A model generated the notes under the pieces. That model was not told the origin of the DNA, made no database searches, and saw nothing but the letters and a program-made list of their open reading frames with translations. The translations under genes were made by a program, and so were the position numbers. From an uncultured Ilumatobacter sp. (GTDB lineage: Bacteria; Actinomycetota; Acidimicrobiia; Acidimicrobiales; Ilumatobacteraceae), in NCBI GenBank assembly GCA_937891565.1, contig CALAHA010000336.1, positions 1 through 5,183 of the forward strand: a DNA stretch of 5,183 bases. The letters are read 5' to 3'. This document shows positions 1-4,355 of this stretch, piece by piece. Every line of letters starts with the position of its first letter. Within the stretch, counting starts at the first letter, position 1.

Positions 1-47
1 CCCGCATCTCACACCCGCTCCGTCCTGTCTCGTACCCTGAACACATC

Positions 48-64
48 GTTGCGAATGCCGCAAC
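48..64. promoter_or_regulatory. Short perfect inverted repeat upstream of the two-component operon
   Basis: GTTGCG (48-53) and CGCAAC (59-64) are perfect reverse complements separated by 5 bases (AATGC). The element ends 19 bases before the response regulator start codon. It could be a dimeric operator, for instance for autoregulation, or a small 5' UTR hairpin. A 6-bp palindrome of this kind can arise by chance, and OmpR-family regulators more often bind direct repeats, so the functional claim is weak. Confidence 0.25.
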
Positions 65-72
65 CGCTTCCT

Positions 73-79
73 GAGAGAG
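73..79 (+). promoter_or_regulatory. Ribosome binding site of the response regulator
   Basis: The purine run GAGAGAG ends 4 bases before the ATG at 84 and has a GAG core able to pair with the anti-Shine-Dalgarno end of 16S rRNA, with effective spacing of roughly 5-8 bases. It is imperfect, but it supports the ATG at 84 as the start. Confidence 0.5.
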
Positions 80-83
80 CCAC

Positions 84-770
84 ATGGCCACCATCCTTAT
101 TGCCGAAGACGATCAACAGATCCGCGAAGCACTCGATCGCATCTTGCGTTTTGAGGGCTACGAGACGGTGCTCGCCAAGGACGGCGCTGCGGCACTCGAG
201 GCGTTTGTTGTTCACGAGCCTGATATCGCGCTGCTCGATGTGATGATGCCCTTTGTCGACGGCCTCACGGTCGTTCGCAAATTGCGTGATCGCGGTGACC
301 GCACCCCAATTTTGATGCTGACCGCCCGCCAGGAGACACCAGACCGGGTGGCAGGGCTCGATGCTGGTGCCGACGACTACTTGGCGAAGCCCTTCGAACT
401 CGACGAGCTCCTTGCCCGTGTTCGTGCGCTGCTGCGTCGCACTGATCACAGTGACTCGGCAACGCTGCGCTGTGGCGACCTCGTTCTCGATCCGGCCAAG
501 CACCTGGTCACTCGAGCTGGCGACGCGATCGAGCTCACCCGAACCGAGTTCGAGATCCTGCACACTTTGATGACCAACGCCGAGATCGTGCTCTCGCGTA
601 GCCAGCTGTACGAGACCATTTGGGGCTACGACTTTGAGACCAACTCGAAGTCACTCGATGTGCACATTGGTTACCTGCGCCGGAAACTCGAAGAGGGTGA
701 CCGGGAACGGCTTGTTCACACGGTGCGCGGTATTGGTTACGTCGTTCGCTCTGGCGAGTCCAACGCGTGA
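84..770 (+). CDS. OmpR/PhoB-family response regulator (MprA-like)
   Basis: Cytoplasmic DNA-binding response regulator of a two-component system, expected to be phosphorylated by the kinase encoded immediately downstream and then to control transcription. The 228 residues are full length for the family. The receiver domain covers about residues 3-118: acidic pair Glu8-Asp9-Asp10, phosphoacceptor Asp52 in LLDVMMP, switch Thr80 in MLTAR, and Lys102 in the AKPF motif. A winged-helix DNA-binding domain covers about 127-225, with LTRTEFEIL, the WGYDF stretch, the recognition-helix region SLDVHIGYLRRKL and the C-terminal HTVRGIGYVV hairpin. The receiver sequence, particularly DRVAGLDAGADDYLAKPF, resembles mycobacterial MprA. 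Its TGA stop overlaps the kinase GTG start by 4 bp (GTGA), so the two are translationally coupled. The family call is firm; MprA orthology and the regulon are inference. Confidence 0.95.
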   Translation: MATILIAEDDQQIREALDRILRFEGYETVLAKDGAAALEAFVVHEPDIALLDVMMPFVDGLTVVRKLRDRGDRTPILMLTARQETPDRVAGLDAGADDYLAKPFELDELLARVRALLRRTDHSDSATLRCGDLVLDPAKHLVTRAGDAIELTRTEFEILHTLMTNAEIVLSRSQLYETIWGYDFETNSKSLDVHIGYLRRKLEEGDRERLVHTVRGIGYVVRSGESNA

Positions 771-2233
771 GCCTTCGTTCGCGCCTCGCGATCCTGTTCG
801 GCCTCCTCGCACTGATTGTCAGCGCGATCGTCGGCGCGGCCTCGTATCAGGCGACGCGTTCAGAAGTCTCGGAGTCGACCGACCGCTTTCTTGAAAGCCG
901 CTCCATAGAGGTGACGCGGGGCATTCGCGAGCAGCCAGGCAACCCGCCCTTGCGACCCAATCGTGCGAACACCAACGATTTAGGAAATGGAGCGAATGGA
1001 GCGAATGGAGCGAATGGAGCGAATGGAGCGAATGGAGCGAATGGAGCTGCAGACGACGCTGGGACGCTGCTGCCTCGGCTGCCGTTCGATCCGGACGCAA
1101 TCGTCCAGATCATCGACAGGAACGGCGCGGTCCGGAGTTCGGGCAGCAACGAACTCCCCATTACCGACGCAGTCGAGCAGTTGATTGATGAGCGTCCGCG
1201 TCTGGGCGAGAGCGCACCGGATCGATACGACGACGTCGAGATCGATGGTACGTCCTACCGGATGTACACGCGTGCGCTCCCGGGCGGTGGAGCTATCCAA
1301 GTTGCACGGTCGACGACCGAGAACGACGCCGTGTTGAGCGTGCTGGTCAGCCGCATCGCGATCATCGGATTGATTGCCGCTGTGCTCGCAGCGTTTGCCG
1401 GCTGGTGGATCGCGCGACGCACGACGCGGCCCCTGCGCCGCCTCGCAGATGTCGCCGCGACCGTTGCTGACACCCGCGACTTTTCAATCGACGTCCCTGT
1501 CGGATGGCCCGACGAGATCGGCCAGCTCGCGGGCAGCTTCCGGGAGATGCTGACTGCGTTGGAGACCAGCCGCGAACAGCAACACCGGCTCGTCGTCGAT
1601 GCTGGTCATGAGCTGCGCACTCCACTGACGAGCCTGCGTGCCAACGTGGAAATGTTGCAGCGAATCGATAGCCGACCTGATGTCGCCCTGACACCCGAAG
1701 ACCGACGCAAGCTACTGCACGCGATCAACTCAGAAGTTGGCGAACTCAGCAACCTGTTCACTGAATTGATGGAGTTGGCCACGGACGGCCACGACGCTGA
1801 TGCACCGATGAAACCGGTCGATCTCGCCGAGGTGGTCTCGCGTTCGGTGGAGCGGTGGCAGCGGCGCGTTGACCGTCGGATCTCGCTCAACGCTGAGTCC
1901 GCAATGGTCTCTGGCAACGAGGCAATGATCGAGCGGGCGGTAACCAACGTGCTCGGCAACGCTCACAAGTTCAGCCCGCCTGGCGAACCGATCGACGTCG
2001 TGGTGAGGGATGGTTTCGTGTCTGTCCGCGATCGGGGTCCGGGTGTTGCGGTTGCTGATCGTGCCCGCGTGTTCGATCGTTTCTACCGTGCTGATGCCAC
2101 ACGCACAATGCCGGGCTCTGGGCTTGGGTTGGCCATCGTTGCCCAGATTGTCGAGCGCCATGGTGGAGAGACTTGGGTGACCGAGTCTGAACACGGCGGC
2201 GCCGACATCGGCTTTCGGCTTCCCACGATTTAG
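767..2233 (+). CDS. Sensor histidine kinase with HAMP domain (MprB-like)
   Basis: Membrane sensor kinase of 488 residues, partner of the upstream response regulator. TM1 is about residues 8-26. An extracytoplasmic sensor region spans about 28-190 and contains seven Asn-Gly-Ala repeats (74-94), followed by a folded-looking part with VQIIDRNGAV and an MprB-like IQVARS stretch. TM2 is about 191-214, then HAMP about 217-269. HisKA carries phosphoacceptor His281 in DAGHELRTPLTSLR. The HATPase domain has the N box NVLGNAHKFS (394-403), G1 box DRGPG (422-426), F box VFDRFYRA (435-442) and G2 box GSGLGLAI (450-457). All residues needed for autophosphorylation are present. GTG at 767 is chosen because it gives the 4-bp overlap with the regulator and a short basic N-terminus (MSLRSR) before TM1. 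The gene ends TAG, overlapping the convergent peroxiredoxin-like gene by 4 bp. Stimulus unknown; mycobacterial MprB responds to envelope stress, but extending that here is inference. Confidence 0.95.
   Translation: MSLRSRLAILFGLLALIVSAIVGAASYQATRSEVSESTDRFLESRSIEVTRGIREQPGNPPLRPNRANTNDLGNGANGANGANGANGANGANGAADDAGTLLPRLPFDPDAIVQIIDRNGAVRSSGSNELPITDAVEQLIDERPRLGESAPDRYDDVEIDGTSYRMYTRALPGGGAIQVARSTTENDAVLSVLVSRIAIIGLIAAVLAAFAGWWIARRTTRPLRRLADVAATVADTRDFSIDVPVGWPDEIGQLAGSFREMLTALETSREQQHRLVVDAGHELRTPLTSLRANVEMLQRIDSRPDVALTPEDRRKLLHAINSEVGELSNLFTELMELATDGHDADAPMKPVDLAEVVSRSVERWQRRVDRRISLNAESAMVSGNEAMIERAVTNVLGNAHKFSPPGEPIDVVVRDGFVSVRDRGPGVAVADRARVFDRFYRADATRTMPGSGLGLAIVAQIVERHGGETWVTESEHGGADIGFRLPTI
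986..1048 (+). repeat. In-frame 9-bp tandem repeat (7 units) coding for Asn-Gly-Ala
   Basis: Seven consecutive copies of AATGGAGCG lie in the kinase sensor region; six are identical and the seventh ends in GCT instead of GCG. Each unit encodes Asn-Gly-Ala (kinase residues 74-94). The unit length is a multiple of three, so gain or loss of copies keeps the frame and changes only linker length. Near-identity of the units, and the use of AAT for Asn where neighbouring Asn codons are mostly AAC, suggest recent expansion by replication slippage. The encoded stretch should be flexible and sits between TM1 and the folded sensor part. Confidence 0.95.
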
Positions 2234-2772
2234 GTCGATGAGCCGCCCAAATGCGCGAGTAAGTCGTCGACGCTCGGCCTGGCGTCTGGCGTGGCCGGGC
2301 GGAAGATTTTGATGATGCGACCATCGCCACCGACGATCACGTCAGCGCCAAGTTGGCGGATGTCTTCATGCGAGCGCTGCAGCTTCTTGCCGGCGCGCAG
2401 CAGTTGCCAGTACTTCTTCAGCGTGCCGGGCGACCACACCTGACGGCGCGTGCCGCGCTCAAGCCCGAGTGCTTGATACAACTCGCGGTCGACATCGGTC
2501 ACCACGGGGAACGAGACGCCGAGGTGTTTGACGTAGGCGTCGAGCCGTGCGGGGTCAGTGAAGGCGACAACGCCGATCTGTGCGTCACCGAATTCTTTGA
2601 TGCGCTCGCTCACGGCAAGCACGTGTTCCTGGCACGGCAGTCAAGCGAGATGGCGGTGCAAGATCAGCACCAGCGGCACGTTGTGCTTGCGGTGCTCGTC
2701 GGTCGACCAGGTCGCGCCACCAGCGGCTACAAATTCGAAGGTGGGCAGCGGGGTTCCTTCGCGCAGCATCAT
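2230..2772 (-). CDS. Predicted selenoprotein: peroxiredoxin-like 2 / SelU-like (AhpC-TSA_2), UxxC
   Basis: Thioredoxin-fold redox protein of 180 residues if the in-frame TGA at 2643-2641 is read as selenocysteine. The frame from ATG 2772 gives 43 residues (MMLREGTPLPTFEF..., then VPLVLILHRHLA), then TGA as residue 44, then LPCQEHVLAVSERIKEF to the TAA at 2230. The TGA occupies the first redox position of a CxxC motif; the resolving cysteine would be Cys47, the only cysteine in the protein. Downstream family features include IGVVAFTDPARLDAY, the FPVVTDVDRELYQALGLERG segment, and the C-terminal LGADVIVGGDGRIIKIFRP with PSVDDLLAHL. These fit the peroxiredoxin-like 2 family, whose eukaryotic member SelU uses UxxC. 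Likely a cytosolic peroxide or thiol/disulfide oxidoreductase. There is no strong Shine-Dalgarno before 2772, and 56 nt separate it from the HTTM gene upstream, so co-transcription is likely. The alternative is a nonsense mutation or sequencing error changing TGC/TGT to TGA. A GTG at 2622 would give a 130-residue product lacking the active site. Confidence 0.85.
2602..2622 (-). promoter_or_regulatory. Candidate bacterial SECIS hairpin downstream of the UGA
   Basis: On the coding strand, GTGCTTGC (2622-2615) pairs with GCGAGCGC (2609-2602) to give an 8-bp stem with two G-U wobbles, closing a 5-nt loop CGTGA (2614-2610). The stem begins 18 nt after the UGA and the apical loop begins 26 nt after the UGA's last base, with G at loop position 2. 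The generalized bSECIS pattern, as I recall it, asks for a loop of about 3-14 nt with a G in the first two positions and a loop 16-37 nt from the UGA; this fits. It would be bound by SelB carrying Sec-tRNA. Pairing was done by eye, with no energy computed. Confidence 0.7.
2641..2643 (-). other. In-frame UGA codon, predicted selenocysteine (residue 44)
   Basis: The only in-frame stop between the ATG at 2772 and the TAA at 2230 is this TGA. Coding character continues on both sides: residues 33-43 form the hydrophobic strand typical just before a thioredoxin-fold active site, and the helix after the motif follows directly. The three codons after it read Leu-Pro-Cys, giving U-L-P-C. TGA serves as a normal terminator in three neighbouring genes (stops at 768-770, 3754-3756 and 4356-4358), so it is not reassigned genome-wide and needs a local recoding signal. 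Confidence 0.83.
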
Positions 2773-2828
2773 GGTGGTCAGGGTAGAGACCGTAGCTGGT
2801 TGCCGCTGATCGACAACAAGCCGGAAAC

Positions 2829-3761
2829 TTAAGCCGGCTGCGGTCTGGCCCGTCGGGTTGCGATTCGCCGTTCGAGCCAGTCGGCGTCGGCGAACGAGAG
2901 CAGCCCGATCATCATCAAGGGCCCGAAGAAGCCGACGAGGACAAACACGTCAATGAAGAAGTGCAACAGGAAGCCCAGGCCGATCAGTACGGGGCGGAGT
3001 CGGCGAGCCCAGAGCAGCGTGGTTAGCGCGAGTTCGATGGCCAGCGTTCCCCACGTGAAGAGGCCGATGAGGACCACGTTGGTGGTCAACCAACCGGGGC
3101 TCCCAAATCGGGTGATGTCATCGATGCGGAACACCGTCGACACCGCTGTGCCGTTGTGCCAGAGATCGCCGCCCTTCGACCAGAAGGCGAAGAAGTACAC
3201 GACGCACAACTGGAGTTGGATCAGGCGCAGCCCCCACGGGGCAATGTCAGGAGCAGTCCAAAGGGCGCCACGTCCGTGACGGCGCCAGCGGTCAACCGAG
3301 AGCGCAGCGCCCGTTGGCATGAAGGCGAGGATGAGCGCGAAGTTGCGCAGGAGCACGTCGCCCGAGTTCAGAATCACCGGGTTGCGACGCTGCACCGCCA
3401 CGAGGAGAACGAAGGTGACTACCAACCATTCGGTCGGTCGCCAGCCGAGAATGATCGCTACCGAAGCAATGACGAGAACGCCGATCGCGACCCACGCCGC
3501 TCCGGTCGATTCAAGTGCGAACCAGTTCCAGCCACCCTGCGACGCGAACTCGAGAGGGACCAACGCGTCGGAGCCCAGCAGGCTGGCGACATCGACCGCC
3601 ATCGTGGTAGTCCACCCGAACACGACGAGCCCGAACAGGATGCGCATGATCGCGAGCGGCCAGGCGGGACGTTTTCGCAGGAATAGTGCGTGAGTTGCGG
3701 CGTCGAACTGCGATCGCGTTCGTTCGAACAGAGTCGCTGTGGGGGCTGCGATATCAACCAT
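2829..3761 (-). CDS. HTTM-domain integral membrane protein (vitamin K-dependent gamma-carboxylase-like)
   Basis: Polytopic membrane protein of 310 residues. Hydrophobic segments lie at about 36-53, 88-106, 111-125, 137-155, 178-195, 227-249 and 256-290. Conserved-looking blocks of the HTTM / gamma-carboxylase family are VILNSGDVLLRNFALILAFMP (129-149), the LQLCVVYFFAFWSKGGDLWH stretch (183-202) with NGTAV after it, and LGFLLHFFIDVFVLVGFFGP (262-281). Lys196 in WSKGGDLW sits where human GGCX has its catalytic lysine (VKKLDADW), by eye alignment only. The protein lacks the large C-terminal lumenal part of eukaryotic GGCX, as bacterial HTTM proteins do. The ATG at 3761 overlaps the preceding DUF5819-like gene by 8 bp (ATGGTTGA), implying translational coupling. 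Substrate and reaction are unknown; carboxylase or epoxidase activity should not be assumed. Family call good, function open. Confidence 0.85.
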   Translation of the reverse strand: MVDIAAPTATLFERTRSQFDAATHALFLRKRPAWPLAIMRILFGLVVFGWTTTMAVDVASLLGSDALVPLEFASQGGWNWFALESTGAAWVAIGVLVIASVAIILGWRPTEWLVVTFVLLVAVQRRNPVILNSGDVLLRNFALILAFMPTGAALSVDRWRRHGRGALWTAPDIAPWGLRLIQLQLCVVYFFAFWSKGGDLWHNGTAVSTVFRIDDITRFGSPGWLTTNVVLIGLFTWGTLAIELALTTLLWARRLRPVLIGLGFLLHFFIDVFVLVGFFGPLMMIGLLSFADADWLERRIATRRARPQPA

Positions 3762-4308
3762 CGACGCGATCCCAGACGTGGAACTCGAACTCGTTCACTT
3801 TCGTGTCGACGATGCCGCTTGCAGTGAGTGGAGTGATTTCGCGCCACCGCCGTATGAGTCGAACACGAACGGGGAGTTCGTCGCCCCGGGCGACATCTCG
3901 GGCAATCCATGCTGCCGACGAGTCCCAGTAGCGCGCGTTCGAATCGAGGCGGACTCGCTCTTGCCATTTGCGCCATCGGTAGCTCCGATAGGCGCCGATT
4001 GTTTGGCCGAACTCTGGCAGCGTCCATTCGGTCGTGGTGCCATCGCCAAACTCAGCAACAGCGACAACTTTAAGCGTTTGGGCGCGCGGGTTTGGGCTGA
4101 AGACGGACCAGTTCTGTTCGAAGCCGGCATTGACCGCTGGTGACCATACGACGTCGACCTTGTCGCGGACCGGGCTCGCAGGGATGTTCGGCCCGACTAT
4201 CCAGACTGACATCACAACGACGAGTACAGCCACCACGGCTTTGCCGACGCGCGTGTGAATGAGCGCCGTGTGCGCATCGGGGCGCTCGGTGGCGTCGAGC
4301 CCAGACAT
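3754..4308 (-). CDS. DUF5819-like single-pass membrane protein, partner of the HTTM protein
   Basis: A 184-residue protein with a short N-terminal cytoplasmic stretch, one hydrophobic segment at about residues 23-39 (AVVAVLVVVMSVWIVGP) and a soluble remainder, probably extracytoplasmic. The motif QNWSVFSPNP (65-74) right after the membrane anchor is the hallmark I associate with DUF5819-type proteins, which are often encoded beside HTTM proteins. The rest contains a beta-rich AQTLKVVAVAEFGDGTTTEW stretch and a Trp/Tyr/Arg-rich helix-like part near YRSYRWRKWQERVR. No catalytic motif is recognised. It starts 47 nt downstream of the oxidoreductase stop and overlaps the HTTM start by 8 bp, so the two products are probably made in a fixed ratio and may form a complex. 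No strong Shine-Dalgarno precedes the ATG at 4308. The family assignment is from memory of the motif and is moderate. Confidence 0.75.
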   Translation of the reverse strand: MSGLDATERPDAHTALIHTRVGKAVVAVLVVVMSVWIVGPNIPASPVRDKVDVVWSPAVNAGFEQNWSVFSPNPRAQTLKVVAVAEFGDGTTTEWTLPEFGQTIGAYRSYRWRKWQERVRLDSNARYWDSSAAWIARDVARGDELPVRVRLIRRWREITPLTASGIVDTKVNEFEFHVWDRVDG

Positions 4309-4309
4309 G

Positions 4310-4346
4310 GAGCGGACCGTATCGCAGAGCCCGTATTGAGCGGACC
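4310..4346. repeat. Pair of 9-bp direct repeats in the gap before the DUF5819-like gene
   Basis: GAGCGGACC occurs at 4310-4318 and again at 4338-4346 (GGTCCGCTC on the - strand), 28 bp apart start to start, inside the 47-nt gap between the oxidoreductase stop and the DUF5819-like start. The proximal copy lies immediately before the start codon. It may be a binding site pair or a chance duplication; no promoter boxes could be assigned with confidence. Confidence 0.35.
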
Positions 4347-4355
4347 AGGGGCGGC

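Larger units (their letters stand above)
1..83 (+). other. Leader region upstream of the response regulator gene
   Basis: This stretch precedes the two-component operon. I see no convincing -35/-10 pair and no complete small gene in it. What it holds is a 6+6 bp palindrome (48-64) and a purine-rich ribosome binding site (73-79), both listed separately. The promoter may lie here or beyond the left edge of the window; the sequence does not decide. Confidence 0.5.

Noticed and set aside
9..563. - strand open frame (184 codons) opposite the response regulator
   Set aside because: The + strand frame is an unambiguous response regulator with all receiver residues; the antisense frame has no recognisable feature.
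986..1048. CRISPR-like or mobile-element repeat
   Set aside because: The units are 9 bp and directly abutting with no spacers, inside a coding frame, so this is a simple coding microsatellite.
819..1300. - strand frames rich in Ser-Leu-His, Phe-Ala-Pro or Ser-Ile-Arg triplets
   Set aside because: These are translations of the 9-bp tandem repeat in wrong frames and are not genes.
2201..2218. GCCGACATCGGC followed by TTT as a kinase terminator
   Set aside because: The stem is only 4-5 bp, lies before the kinase stop codon inside coding sequence, and the T run is three bases.
2622..2636. Alternative hairpin CGTG/CACG with a 7-nt loop immediately after the UGA
   Set aside because: Only 4 bp, and its loop starts 8 nt after the UGA, too close for the bSECIS pattern as I recall it. 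The 8-bp stem further downstream fits better, and the two can nearly coexist.
2230..2772. Reading the peroxiredoxin-like gene as a pseudogene with a nonsense mutation
   Set aside because: The stop is a single TGA precisely at the catalytic chalcogen position, the frame is intact on both sides, and a SECIS-like hairpin follows. A decaying gene would be expected to show other lesions. It stays as the fallback if the genome lacks Sec machinery.
2353..2832. Long + strand open frame (159 codons) opposite the peroxiredoxin-like gene
   Set aside because: It is antisense to a gene with clear family motifs, has no recognisable domain, and is the kind of frame that high-GC coding DNA leaves on the opposite strand.
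3156..3686. Long + strand open frame (176 codons) opposite the HTTM gene
   Set aside because: Composition is charged and low-complexity, as expected from the reverse complement of hydrophobic membrane codons; no motif was recognised.
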